Positions 1 through 8,356 of a stretch of 64,000 nucleotides of DNA are shown here, piece by piece. Below the pieces are notes generated by a model. It searched no databases, had not been told where the DNA came from, and was given only the letters and a program-made list of their open reading frames with translations. The translations under genes were made by a program, and so were the position numbers. The first letter of the stretch is position 1. Every line of letters starts with the position of its first letter. Source of the DNA: Bradyrhizobium agreste (GTDB lineage: Bacteria; Pseudomonadota; Alphaproteobacteria; Rhizobiales; Xanthobacteraceae). The stretch lies in the NCBI RefSeq assembly GCF_016031625.1, contig NZ_JACCHP010000019.1, positions 1 through 64,000 of the forward strand. The letters are read 5' to 3'.

Positions 1-370
1 GCAGGTCGGACGCGGTCGCGCCGGCGATCGTGGTGGAGACGTTCGACTTGGTGGAGTAGCCGACCGTGGTCTGCAGCGCCTGGTTGGCGATCGACTTGGC
101 GGAGTCGAGCAGCTTCGACAGCGAGGTGATGCCGGTGTTGGCGGCCTGCAGCACCTGCACGCCGTTGGCGATGCCGTCGAGCAGGTTGTTGATGTCGCTG
201 GCGCGGTTGTCGAGCGACTGGGCGGTGAAGAAGTTGGTGGGGTTATCCAGCGCCGAGTTCACCTTCTTGCCGGTCGACAGACGCGACTGGGTGGTGGCGA
301 GGAGATCGGCGGTGGACTGGAGAGAGAGCAGGTTCTGACGAACCGACGCAGAGAGAACGATACCGGACAT
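1..370 (-). CDS. fliC: Flagellin, N-terminal part (gene runs off the window)
   Basis: The minus strand from 370 to the window edge encodes 123 residues starting MSGIVLSASVRQNLLSLQ, followed by the hallmark LSTGKKVNSALDNP of the conserved flagellin D0/D1 helices. This end packs into the core of the flagellar filament. The rest of the gene, including the variable surface domain and C-terminal D0 helix, lies outside. An AAAGG ribosome-binding sequence precedes the ATG. FlbT, which controls flagellin mRNA in Caulobacter, is encoded divergently from it at 694. Whether this is one of several flagellin copies cannot be judged here. Confidence 0.95.
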   Translation of the reverse strand, partial: MSGIVLSASVRQNLLSLQSTADLLATTQSRLSTGKKVNSALDNPTNFFTAQSLDNRASDINNLLDGIANGVQVLQAANTGITSLSKLLDSAKSIANQALQTTVGYSTKSNVSTTIAGATASDL

Positions 371-400
371 ACTGTTACCTTTCTGGTAGCTACGCGTCCT

Positions 401-422
401 GTTTGACCGAGATTGATCAAAC
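401..422. promoter_or_regulatory. Inverted repeat in the flagellin upstream/leader region
   Basis: GTTTGA (401-406) and TCAAAC (417-422) form a perfect 6-bp dyad separated by 10 bases, 31 bases upstream of the flagellin ATG. In Caulobacter, FlbT acts on the 5' untranslated region of flagellin mRNA. If transcription starts further upstream, this dyad would lie in the transcript. Its role is inferred only from position. Confidence 0.35.
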
Positions 423-582
423 GACCGGCGGACGGTGCCTTCGAGCCTCTAACAATCCGTGAAATGAAACCGCCAGTTTCTCCGCGTCGAACCCGAAACG
501 CTCACTCGCAGAGTTCCGGCCGACTCTTTTGCAAGAGCACAAGATATTGACGGCGCATCGTTTTTCAGCCGCCGCCCAAATG

Positions 583-597
583 TTTACGACCCGTTAA
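583..597. promoter_or_regulatory. Degenerate CtrA-like box between flagellin and flbT
   Basis: The sequence is TTTA, seven bases, then TTAA followed by C. It differs from the CtrA consensus TTAA-N7-TTAA by one base. It sits in the 323-bp region shared by the divergent flagellin and flbT genes. A weak sigma-54-like match on the minus strand lies at 607-621 (GG and TTGC correctly spaced, other positions poor). Apart from a CTCTT/AAGAG dyad near 524-537, I see nothing else in this region. Confidence 0.35.
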
Positions 598-693
598 CCA
601 CATTCAGCAAGGATCGGACCCAAATCAGGACCGGCAGCCGTTGTTCCGGGAAGCGCGCGCCGCTCGTTACAAGTGGGTTAATGGAGAACAGGA

Positions 694-1134
694 ATGGCCC
701 TCAAGGTCGAGCTCAAGCCGCACGAACGCATCATCGTCGGTAATTCCGTGATCACCAACACCGACCAGCGCGCCCGCCTCCTGATCGATGGCGAGAACGT
801 GCCGATCCTGCGCGAGCGCGACATCCTCACGCCGGAGACCGCCGACACGCCCGCCAAGCTCGTCTATCTGGCGGTCCAGCTCATGTACATCTCCCCGGAT
901 CCGCAGACCCAGCACGGCACCTATTTCAACCTGGTGCGGGACATCGTCACCGCGGTGCCGAGCTCCTGGCCGATCATCGAAGGCATCAACAACAACATCC
1001 TGAACGGCGACCTCTACCGGGCGCTGAAGGAGGCCCGCAAGCTGATCGCCTATGAGGAGAAGCTGCGCAACCAGTTCGAGGCCACTCATCCCGAGGCGGC
1101 CGCGGACAAGGACGACGTCAGCACCGCCGCCTGA
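694..1134 (+). CDS. flbT: Flagellar biosynthesis repressor FlbT
   Basis: This 146-residue protein begins MALKVELKPHERIIVGNSVI and contains the LMYISPDPQTQ stretch typical of FlbT. FlbT is a small alphaproteobacterial post-transcriptional regulator that binds flagellin mRNA and couples flagellin synthesis to hook completion. Its length matches the family (about 140). The start at 694 is preceded by GGAG with good spacing; an ATG at 681 is out of frame. It is transcribed divergently from the flagellin and followed by a strong terminator. The usual partner FlaF is not in view. Confidence 0.93.
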   Translation: MALKVELKPHERIIVGNSVITNTDQRARLLIDGENVPILRERDILTPETADTPAKLVYLAVQLMYISPDPQTQHGTYFNLVRDIVTAVPSSWPIIEGINNNILNGDLYRALKEARKLIAYEEKLRNQFEATHPEAAADKDDVSTAA

Positions 1135-1150
1135 TACAGGCGTTCCCGCC

Positions 1151-1191
1151 AACGACAACGGCCCCGGATCGCCTCCGGGGCCGTTGTCGTT
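1151..1191 (+). terminator. Rho-independent terminator after flbT
   Basis: A perfect 17-bp stem (1151-1167 with 1175-1191, containing ACGGCCCCGG) closes a 7-base loop and is followed by TTT. It lies between the convergent flbT and decarboxylase genes, and its symmetry suggests it can stop transcription from both sides. Confidence 0.8.
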
Positions 1192-1207
1192 TCAGCATGC
1201 ATCGATT

Positions 1208-2704
1208 CTAGTGGGCCGCAAGCGGCGGCGCGTCGACCTCGATCACTCCGCCGCTCCGACGTCCGCCGAACTCCAGCACGGCTGCGACCAGCGCATCGAT
1301 GTCCGCCTCCTCGGTGCGGTGATTGACGATCGCGGCGCGGATCGCGAACTTTCCGTCCAGCATCGTACTCGATGGCGCGGCGATGCCGGACTCCTGGATG
1401 TCGGCGACGATCTCGCGATTGACCGCATCGCCGCTGCGATAGCGGAAGCAGACGATGTTGAGATTGACGCCCGCCAGCAATTCCAGCCGCGGTTCAGCCA
1501 GCACGCGCGTCTCCAGATACTTGGCGAGCGCACAGCTTCGCGCAACCGCCGCACCCAGCCGGTCGGTGCCGAACGTCTTCAGCGTGAACCAGGTCTTCAG
1601 CGCCCGGAAGCCGCGCGACAGATCGGGACCGAGATCGCAGGGCCAGACCGCGCCCGCCGCAAGCCCCCTCGCCTCGCGGCTCAGATAGGCCGCCGGCTGC
1701 GCGAAGGCCTGCCGATGCTGCTCGCCGTCGCGCACCAGCAGGAAGCCTGCGTCGTACGGCACCTGCCCCCATTTGTGGAAATCGAGCGCGATTGAATCCG
1801 CAAGCTCGATGCCGCCGAGCAGCGGCGCAAGCTCCGGCGACAGGATTGCGAGCGCACCGAAAGCGCCGTCGACGTGAAACCAGAGTCCTTCCTCGCGGCA
1901 CAGCTCGGCGACCGCCCTGAGGTCGTCGATCGCACCGATATCGACCGTGCCGGCGGATGCGACCACCAGGAAAGGCTTGAAGCCGACCTCGCGATCGACG
2001 GCGATCTGCGCGCGCAATGCGGCAACGTCGATGCGATGATCGGCATCGACGGCGATCTTGCGCAGCGCATCGGTGCCGAGCCCGGCAATGTCCATCGCCC
2101 TCGATATGCAGCCATGCGCCGCCTGCGACGTATAGGCCGTGAGCAGCGCACCGTCATTGCCGATGCCGTGCTGCCGCGCCAGCGTGCCGAGCGCAGTGGT
2201 ACGCGCGACCAGCACGGCCATCAGATTGGCCATCGACGTGCCGGTGACGAAGATGCCGCTTGCGCTCTCGGGAAACAGGAACAGGCGGCGCATCCAGTCG
2301 ACGATCTGGCGCTCCACCTCGATCGGCATGTGGTCGCGTCCGCCGAGATTGGCGTTGAGGCCGGCGGCGAGCATCTCCGCGAGCATGCCGACCGCGGTGC
2401 CGCCGCCATGCACCCAGCCCATGAAGCCGGGATGGAGGTTGCCGGTCGCATAGGGCGCGACATGCTCGGAGAATTCGCGATAGACCTCGGCAAGGTCGCT
2501 CGCCTCGCGCGGCACGTCCGCCCTGAATGCCGCGCGGACGCCATCGGGGATCGGCCGCCAGACGGGTCGCGCCCGAACGTTGGCGATGCCATCGATCGTC
2601 TCGTCCAGCATGAGGTGGGCCAGCGCGCGAAACTCGCTCCAGTCCTGCGGATCGAGCGAAGTGTTCGCGACGGAGCTTTGCGTATTGCGGATGATCTCGT
2701 TCAT
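1208..2704 (-). CDS. Group II PLP-dependent amino-acid decarboxylase (AADC-like)
   Basis: This is a 498-residue fold-type-I PLP enzyme. The Schiff-base lysine is in DFHKWGQ (Lys311), and the VDGAFGA segment supplies the PLP-ring aspartate. The family includes aromatic-L-amino-acid, tyrosine and glutamate decarboxylases and normally makes an amine plus CO2. The start at 2704 (MNEIIRNTQ) is chosen because it overlaps the stop of the upstream ATP-grasp gene in an ATGA; the frame stays open much further upstream but inside that gene. It is the last gene of a four-gene cassette after flgL. The substrate is unknown, and the family also contains lyases that do not decarboxylate. Confidence 0.85.
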   Translation of the reverse strand: MNEIIRNTQSSVANTSLDPQDWSEFRALAHLMLDETIDGIANVRARPVWRPIPDGVRAAFRADVPREASDLAEVYREFSEHVAPYATGNLHPGFMGWVHGGGTAVGMLAEMLAAGLNANLGGRDHMPIEVERQIVDWMRRLFLFPESASGIFVTGTSMANLMAVLVARTTALGTLARQHGIGNDGALLTAYTSQAAHGCISRAMDIAGLGTDALRKIAVDADHRIDVAALRAQIAVDREVGFKPFLVVASAGTVDIGAIDDLRAVAELCREEGLWFHVDGAFGALAILSPELAPLLGGIELADSIALDFHKWGQVPYDAGFLLVRDGEQHRQAFAQPAAYLSREARGLAAGAVWPCDLGPDLSRGFRALKTWFTLKTFGTDRLGAAVARSCALAKYLETRVLAEPRLELLAGVNLNIVCFRYRSGDAVNREIVADIQESGIAAPSSTMLDGKFAIRAAIVNHRTEEADIDALVAAVLEFGGRRSGGVIEVDAPPLAAH

Positions 2705-3954
2705 GCTGCGCTCTCCCTGCCCGTCCTTGCATGCCGCGACAGCATCGCCGTGAAGGCGACAAAGATCTTGCGCATCTGCGGCGGCTTGTAGGGAAACACG
2801 AGCGGCGAATCCATGTTGTGCACGACGGCGGTGTTGTCGGCCTCGAACACCAAAAGCTCGCCGTTCGCGTTCTCGGCGCAATCGACGATGAAATAGTCGA
2901 GGCCGACGCGCCGGCTCATCTCCTCGAGCGCGCTTCTGTGGCGCTCGCCGAAAGCATGATCGAAGTCGCGCATGAAGACGGCTTCTTCGGTCCGCTTCTC
3001 TTCGCTGAAGGCCATGTAGGCGTTGAGATACCAGATGTCCCAGCGGTCGGCGATCGCCATGTGGCACGCGTACGGCTTGCCGTCGACCATGGCGAGGCGA
3101 TACTTGCGGTAGAGGCCATCGGGGCTGACATAATCGACGAAGCGTGCGACAAAGAAGTCCTGCTCCTTCCGTTCAGCGAGATAGACCGCGAGCGCCGCCG
3201 CATCGTCGAGCTTCGCGAGCCCGACACCGGCATGCGAGCCGCGCGGCCGCGCGATCATCGGAAAGTGCAATTCGCCTGCGATGTCCGCGCACGCGATCCG
3301 TCCCTGCGCGAGGTCCGACAATTGCGCGCGCGTTGCGTGGACGGTCGCGGGAATGTCGAGGCCGGACACGTCCGCCAGCAGCCGATACAGCTTGTCGCGA
3401 TCGAGATTGCCGATGCGATCGGGGCGATTGAGCAGCGGCCGCGGCCAATGCGGTGCGGCCTTGTCGATCAGGGCGAGCGCCTCACGGCATTCCTCGGAAT
3501 CGGACGCGACCACGATGGCCACGTCGTGCTCCGGCAAGGTTTCGGGCAGACCGATGCCCTTGATCACATAGAGAGTCAACAGCTCGACATCCGAGCCTTC
3601 GAGCAGGAAATCGATCGGCGTGTTGCCGCCCATGTCGATGTCGGCTGCAAGCGCGAGCAGGCGCAAGCCTGGCTTCGGGCCTGCGCCGGGCGTTCGGAAC
3701 AATTGATGGAAGGCGAGCACCTCGGACTGGATCGCAAGCCCCCGATCCTTGTCACCCAGCAGCTGGGTGACCAACGACAGGTCCAGCCCCTCGCCCGCCA
3801 GCGCGGTGCCTGCCGCGATGCGCGCGACGAGCTGGTCGCGCAACGGATGCAGATCGACGCCTTCGAAGGCCCGGCGCGTCAGCTCCGCAAAGCCGATGCG
3901 GTCGGCGTAATTCGCTGCGGCGAGGCCGATCGGCGCGCAAACCGGATGCTGCAT
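2701..3954 (-). CDS. RimK-like ATP-grasp ligase
   Basis: This 417-residue protein has an N-terminal helical part, then a segment around NTPIDFLLEGSDV typical of the RimK-like ATP-grasp N-terminal domain. The ATP-grasp fold follows, with MIARPRGSHAGVGL (glycine-rich ATP loop) and a late VFEADN segment (metal-ligand region). ATP-grasp enzymes join a carboxylate to an amine through an acyl phosphate, for example in peptide-bond or protein-tail modification. The start at 3954 leaves one base after the upstream PLP gene; a start at 4002 would overlap that gene. Translation appears coupled to both neighbours. No substrate can be named from sequence alone. Confidence 0.75.
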   Translation of the reverse strand: MQHPVCAPIGLAAANYADRIGFAELTRRAFEGVDLHPLRDQLVARIAAGTALAGEGLDLSLVTQLLGDKDRGLAIQSEVLAFHQLFRTPGAGPKPGLRLLALAADIDMGGNTPIDFLLEGSDVELLTLYVIKGIGLPETLPEHDVAIVVASDSEECREALALIDKAAPHWPRPLLNRPDRIGNLDRDKLYRLLADVSGLDIPATVHATRAQLSDLAQGRIACADIAGELHFPMIARPRGSHAGVGLAKLDDAAALAVYLAERKEQDFFVARFVDYVSPDGLYRKYRLAMVDGKPYACHMAIADRWDIWYLNAYMAFSEEKRTEEAVFMRDFDHAFGERHRSALEEMSRRVGLDYFIVDCAENANGELLVFEADNTAVVHNMDSPLVFPYKPPQMRKIFVAFTAMLSRHARTGRESAA

Positions 3955-3955
3955 C

Positions 3956-5584
3956 TCACACCTCGAACGCGGATTTAACGGGTACGGCCGTCGCTGCGCC
4001 ACGGGCGAGCAGCAGCTCGATCTTCACCAGGACGTGGGCGATCTGGTCGAGAAGGTGCTGCACGTTGCGTTGCGCTTCCGCCCTGTCCGGCGACCAGGCC
4101 TCCGTCACCAGCCGCGCGCCGACGCAGAGGCGCAGCACGGCTTGCGGCGTTTCGTCCTGCCGCTCCAGCCGCACCGGCTGGCCGATCAGGCAGCGCTGCG
4201 CAGCGACCTGACGGTCCTCCGCGCTGCCGTTGATCTCTGCGCTGACGTCACGCGCCAGCGCGCGATGAACAGAAGTGGTGTCGGCAACAGACACCGGCTT
4301 GCCGTCGCGCAGCAGCGTGAGCGGAAAGATGGTCGGTTGCGCGAATTCCTCGTCGTCGATGCCGGCCACGTGGGTCGCGGCCGAAACAGAGCGCAACGAC
4401 GTCGACAAAGCGATCATGCTATCGATGCCGGCAGCGAGCTCGGCGAGCATCCCGGCGCGGAAGGCCCCGGGCACGGCGTAGTAGCTGCCGATCTCGGCCA
4501 GCGCCGCCTCCCAGCGCAGCCATTGACCAAAATTCGGACGGCGTTCGAAGCGCGAACGCAGCGCCGTCCAGGCCATCGGCCAATCGCAGCGGCCGGCGTA
4601 ATCAAGGATTCCAGCCGCGATCCCCTCGACGCGGTCGAGCGACCGCGACAGGCCCTTCGGCACCAGCAGCGCACCACTGAAGGCTGGTCCGCCGAAGAAT
4701 TTGGAGCCGGTGATCAGCACCATATAGCCGTGGTCGAGATAGGAGCGCAGCCGCCGGCGGCCGAGCCGGGCCTGGCAGGCGTCGACGACGATCTGGACCT
4801 TGCGCGGCCAACGCCGCGCGATCTCGTCGAGGCAGGCCGAGCTCGGTGCACGCCATCCGAGCTTCGAGCAATCCATGATCTGGAGCAGCACGGGCGCGCC
4901 TTGCGCGATCGTGGCCTCGACCGCATGCAGCACCGCTTCATCGGCATCAGTGCGCATTGCGATCCCGGCCCCCGGCGCGCGCAACGGCAGCGAGATGCTG
5001 GCGCCGGCCAGCCCCGCCACCGCGCCGTCCTTGCGAACCGCAAAGCCGCTCGCCGTCAAGACGCTGAAATGGTGTCCACGCGCGGTATGGGTCGTGCCGC
5101 TGCCGGTCTGGTCGCCGCCGACCACGATCGTCACCGGCTGCGCGCCGAGCATCGTGCGCGCCAGGAAAAGGGCATGGAGCTGGGAGTCCGTGCCTGAGGG
5201 CGAGAACACCACGTCGACGCGCGGCGAGAGCTGGAGATGACCGCGCAGCTCGTGACGCATATCCTCGCAGCGTGCGTCGAAAGCGAGCTCGATCTCGTCG
5301 AGCAGGCACTTGTGCATCAGCTCTTCGCGCGCCAGCGCGGCGCGGTCATAGGCCGCCTGCGAGATCGTCGACGCGGTCGAGGAGGCGAAATTCCAGATCT
5401 CCGGCTCCGGTGAAGCCGCGCAGCCATAGGCGTTGACGCGGCCCGTGAGATCGAGCGCCAGGCGCGGATCTCCGCCGGCAACGAGCAGCGTGTCGAGCGG
5501 CGTGAAGAGATCGCGCAGGCGATAGCGCGAGCCGCCGTCGGCGGCGCGTCGCATCTCCCGCCGAGGGGATGCGCCGTCGCTCAT
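3956..5584 (-). CDS. Fold-type-I PLP-dependent enzyme (aminotransferase class V-like)
   Basis: The protein has 542 residues from ATG 5584 (MSDGASPRR); 5608 is an alternative start that would overlap the upstream gene. FSPSGTDSQLHAL is the cofactor-phosphate loop region, VDACQARLG holds the PLP-binding aspartate, and ITGSKFFGG carries the Schiff-base lysine (about Lys295). This layout fits class V aminotransferases, cysteine desulfurases and related decarboxylases, but it is longer than most and I do not recognise a named family. It lies between the glycosyltransferase (10-base gap) and the ATP-grasp gene (1-base gap), so it is clearly cotranscribed. Confidence 0.75.
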   Translation of the reverse strand: MSDGASPRREMRRAADGGSRYRLRDLFTPLDTLLVAGGDPRLALDLTGRVNAYGCAASPEPEIWNFASSTASTISQAAYDRAALAREELMHKCLLDEIELAFDARCEDMRHELRGHLQLSPRVDVVFSPSGTDSQLHALFLARTMLGAQPVTIVVGGDQTGSGTTHTARGHHFSVLTASGFAVRKDGAVAGLAGASISLPLRAPGAGIAMRTDADEAVLHAVEATIAQGAPVLLQIMDCSKLGWRAPSSACLDEIARRWPRKVQIVVDACQARLGRRRLRSYLDHGYMVLITGSKFFGGPAFSGALLVPKGLSRSLDRVEGIAAGILDYAGRCDWPMAWTALRSRFERRPNFGQWLRWEAALAEIGSYYAVPGAFRAGMLAELAAGIDSMIALSTSLRSVSAATHVAGIDDEEFAQPTIFPLTLLRDGKPVSVADTTSVHRALARDVSAEINGSAEDRQVAAQRCLIGQPVRLERQDETPQAVLRLCVGARLVTEAWSPDRAEAQRNVQHLLDQIAHVLVKIELLLARGAATAVPVKSAFEV

Positions 5585-5594
5585 CCCGAAAGGC

Positions 5595-6380
5595 TCACGC
5601 CGCGGCATCGGCCGCCGCCGCAGGCGCCGCTGCGAATTGCGAGGCGATCTCGCCGTGAAACACCGACGGCCCGACGTGGTCGAGCGGGCTCTGAATGTCG
5701 GCCCAGATCTCGCCGCCGATGTCGGTCCAGCGCTTGCAGAAGGCGAAGTCCTCGGACAGATACGTGCCGGTCGCCGGATCGATCATGCATTCGAACAGCG
5801 CGAACCGGTTCCGGCTCGCCGCCAGCGCATCATGAGAATGCTCGCGGAAGAACTGGAGGTTCGCGTAGTCCGGATGCCGGCACATCGCCTCCAGCACATG
5901 GCGCCGGATCATCAGGAAACCCGTCCCCGCATAACGCACGCGGGTAAAACCGTTGACGACGACGATGCGGTCGGGATCCTCGATCTCGAGCACGTAGTCG
6001 AGCGAGGCCGCCGGCACGTCAGTGCGGCCTGACTGGATCGCCCGCGCGGCCTTGTCCCAGTTGACCCGCTTGATCGGATAGCAGCCGGCGACGACGTCCG
6101 CGCCGCATTCGATGAGGCGGAACACCTGCTCCGGCTTGAAGCCGATATCGGCATCGATGAACAGGAAGTGCGTCGCCCCGGGGTCGTCCAGGAACATCGC
6201 GACCAGATTGGCCCGCGCACGGGTGATCAACGCATCGCCGTCCCGCAAGAGAACCTTGAGCTCGAGATTGGACATGCCGTGCACCGCCCGCTGCAGCGCG
6301 AAGATCGAGCTCGCATAGATGCTCGACACCTGCCCGCCGAAGCAAGGCGTCGCCACCACCAGCTGCATCATGTCCGACAT
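5595..6380 (-). CDS. GT-A-type glycosyltransferase family protein
   Basis: This 261-residue protein opens MSDMMQLVVATPCFGGQ and carries FLFIDADIGF, a DxD-like nucleotide-sugar and metal motif typical of GT-A glycosyltransferases. VRYAGTGFLMIRR and LSEDFAFCKRW follow as the acceptor-side and catalytic acidic region. No membrane segment is visible and the tail is alanine-rich. GGAG lies just upstream of the ATG. It is the first gene of the cassette that follows flgL, 71 bases after the flgL stop, with a CtrA box in that gap. Flagellin or hook glycosylation is an attractive role given the neighbours, but it is inference. Confidence 0.75.
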   Translation of the reverse strand: MSDMMQLVVATPCFGGQVSSIYASSIFALQRAVHGMSNLELKVLLRDGDALITRARANLVAMFLDDPGATHFLFIDADIGFKPEQVFRLIECGADVVAGCYPIKRVNWDKAARAIQSGRTDVPAASLDYVLEIEDPDRIVVVNGFTRVRYAGTGFLMIRRHVLEAMCRHPDYANLQFFREHSHDALAASRNRFALFECMIDPATGTYLSEDFAFCKRWTDIGGEIWADIQSPLDHVGPSVFHGEIASQFAAAPAAAADAAA

Positions 6381-6429
6381 CGATCGCTCCGCCCCGCCGC
6401 AATCCTCACCAAGAGGTAAACAGGCATGG

Positions 6430-6444
6430 TTAACGGCGTCTTAA
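6430..6444. promoter_or_regulatory. CtrA box upstream of the glycosyltransferase/PLP/ATP-grasp cassette
   Basis: TTAA (6430-6433), seven bases, TTAA (6441-6444), then C: an exact match to the CtrA full site TTAA-N7-TTAA. It lies 50-64 bases upstream of the glycosyltransferase ATG in the short gap after flgL, where a promoter for the four-gene cassette would be expected. Confidence 0.6.
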
Positions 6445-6451
6445 CGCCTCC

Positions 6452-8335
6452 TTACAGGAACTTGACGAGCGAGAGCTGTGCCAGGTTCGAGGTCACCTGG
6501 TAGGACGCCTGCAAAGCGTTCTGCAGCGCCAGGATCTCGCTCGCGACCTGGTCGGGCGACGCCGATTCCGCCTGGTCGATGATGGCCTGGAGCTGCGCCT
6601 TGGCCTGGGTCTGGCGCGTGCTCGCGTCCTTCATCGTGTTCTGGGCCATCGCGATGTCGGTCTGGATGTCCTCGATGCGCTGCTGTCCGGGCTGCTGGGT
6701 CAGCGCCTGGGTCACGCGCAGGCTCAGCGCCGAGACCTGCCCGCCCGAATATTGCCCGGTCGGCGAGGTCGAGAAGGTGCCGAACACCGCGATCGCCTGC
6801 AATTGCCGGCGGATCGCATCCTCGTTCGCCTGGGCGCCGTACTGCACCGTCACGGCATCGTCGACCCGCGCCATCGCGGTCGAGCGCGGCGAGCCCGGCC
6901 CGTCATTGCCGAGGTACCACTTCACGGTGGTGGCCGAGCCGTTCACCAGCGTCGTCGCCGCGCTCGCCGGCGAGGAGCCGACGCGCAGCGGCGGCTGCGT
7001 GGCGGTCACCGGCGTCGAACCGAAGCCGAGCGCGCTCAGCGCGCCGGTGTTCGACGTCGTGATGTTGAGGCTCGCCGCATCGTCGGTGTTGATCGTGATC
7101 GAGCCGCCATGGACCGTCGAGGGCTTCGAGGTCCCGGTGATCGCATCGATCTTGCTCAGCAGGGTCTGGATGCTGTCGGTGACGTTGAGCTGGTTGCCAG
7201 TCGCGCCCGAGGCCACGAAGGTCAACGTGGTGCCGTTGACGGTGATGGTATCGCCCGTGACGAACCCCGGCGAGATCGAGTCCGAGGGGCTCGCGCCGGA
7301 CAGCGCCGTCGCGCCGCTGATCGCCGCCGGCGTCGCGGCCTGATTGTTCACGGGCGTGCCGATCGCAGAGCTCGCGGTGTTGAAGAAATTGTCGCCCGCA
7401 ACGATCGCCGACGCCGCCACCAGCGAGGTGTTGGCGAGCTTCTGAATCGCGGTGTTCAGCGCCGTGTTGAGGTTCGCGGCGGTGTTGTTCGGGTTGACGG
7501 GCGTGCTGGCATCGATCGCGAAGCTGCCGAGCGGCGTCGGCGTCGCCGAGGACGCCGTCAGGTCGATCTGCTCGGTCGTGCCGTCCGGCAGGGTGAACTG
7601 AATGCTGAGCTTGTCGCCGTTGTTCGGATTGACGCCGTTGAGATCGACCGAGAAGGACACCGGCGAGCCGCTCGGGCCGGTGACGGTCGCGCCTGATAGC
7701 GTCGAGGACACCGTCTTGATCTTCAGGCCGAACGGCGATCCGGCGACGTCCTCCGACACCTGCACGGAGCTTGCCGTCGGCTGCGTCTGCACCAGGCGGC
7801 CCATGCCGCTGGCCCCTAAGTCCGCGGCCTGGCGCTCGGCCATGACGGTCTTGAAGCCGGCTTGCGTCGTGGTGCCGTTGATAATGTCGCCGGCATCGGT
7901 CACCGACTGGGTGTTGACGGCCGTTCCGGAGAACAGATAGCGGTTGCCGGTCTGCGTGTTGAGGACGCCGACCATCGAGCCGAACTGGGCCGCCGCGGTG
8001 TTCTGCGCGACGGTCTGGCCATTGACGTTGAGGTCCTGCGCGGTGTTGGCCGAACCCGTCTGCACCGTGCTGCGGATCTTGGTCAGCGATTGCAGCGCGG
8101 TATTGGCGAGGTTGATGCTGACGTTGACGTTGGTGATCGTGTCGGTATAGGCGGCGATGTTGGAGAGCTGCGCGCGGCCGGCGATGGCAAAGCCCTCGTT
8201 GGTGCCCATGCCGGAATAGTTCTGCGACAGCTTGCCGGTCGAAAGCTGCGTCGACAGGTCGGTGAGCTGCTGATTGATGTTGCGAATCTGGGCGCCGAGA
8301 ATCGACGAGGAGTAGTTGATGCTGGCGATCGACAT
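6452..8335 (-). CDS. flgL: Flagellar hook-associated protein 3 (hook-filament junction), enlarged
   Basis: The 627-residue protein starts MSIASINYSSSILGAQIRNI and keeps the FlgL/flagellin-type N-terminal helices (LSTQLSTGKLSQNY). The C-terminal helical bundle ends SNLAQLSLVKFL. FlgL links the hook to the filament. Most FlgL proteins have about 300-400 residues, so the middle is greatly expanded. Part of the insertion (coding bases 7008-7322) is clearly related to a module in the hook protein FlgE of the same operon. It follows flgK after 21 bases. Confidence 0.92.
   Translation of the reverse strand: MSIASINYSSSILGAQIRNINQQLTDLSTQLSTGKLSQNYSGMGTNEGFAIAGRAQLSNIAAYTDTITNVNVSINLANTALQSLTKIRSTVQTGSANTAQDLNVNGQTVAQNTAAAQFGSMVGVLNTQTGNRYLFSGTAVNTQSVTDAGDIINGTTTQAGFKTVMAERQAADLGASGMGRLVQTQPTASSVQVSEDVAGSPFGLKIKTVSSTLSGATVTGPSGSPVSFSVDLNGVNPNNGDKLSIQFTLPDGTTEQIDLTASSATPTPLGSFAIDASTPVNPNNTAANLNTALNTAIQKLANTSLVAASAIVAGDNFFNTASSAIGTPVNNQAATPAAISGATALSGASPSDSISPGFVTGDTITVNGTTLTFVASGATGNQLNVTDSIQTLLSKIDAITGTSKPSTVHGGSITINTDDAASLNITTSNTGALSALGFGSTPVTATQPPLRVGSSPASAATTLVNGSATTVKWYLGNDGPGSPRSTAMARVDDAVTVQYGAQANEDAIRRQLQAIAVFGTFSTSPTGQYSGGQVSALSLRVTQALTQQPGQQRIEDIQTDIAMAQNTMKDASTRQTQAKAQLQAIIDQAESASPDQVASEILALQNALQASYQVTSNLAQLSLVKFL
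7008..7322 (-). repeat. Module in flgL shared with flgE
   Basis: This segment encodes about 105 residues. They run from ISGATALSG through DTITVNGTTLTFVASGA and an LLSKIDAITG segment to LSALGFGSTP. The flgE gene encodes the same order at 11072-11405 (ISGATVLSG, DTITVNGQTLTFVASGA, LLGKIDALSG, FAALGFTST). It resembles the flagellin/hook IN motif. Confidence 0.8.
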
Positions 8336-8356
8336 GTTTCAGAGCCCTGTTACTGT

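Noticed and set aside
401..422. FNR/FixK box reading of the TTGATCAA-containing dyad
   Set aside because: The arms and spacing do not fit TTGAT-N4-ATCAA or the FixK2 consensus. It is listed only as a dyad.
2705..3067. N-terminal extension of the decarboxylase gene to 3067
   Set aside because: The added 121 residues are Arg-rich antisense-like sequence inside the ATP-grasp gene. The ATGA overlap at 2701-2704 gives a better start.
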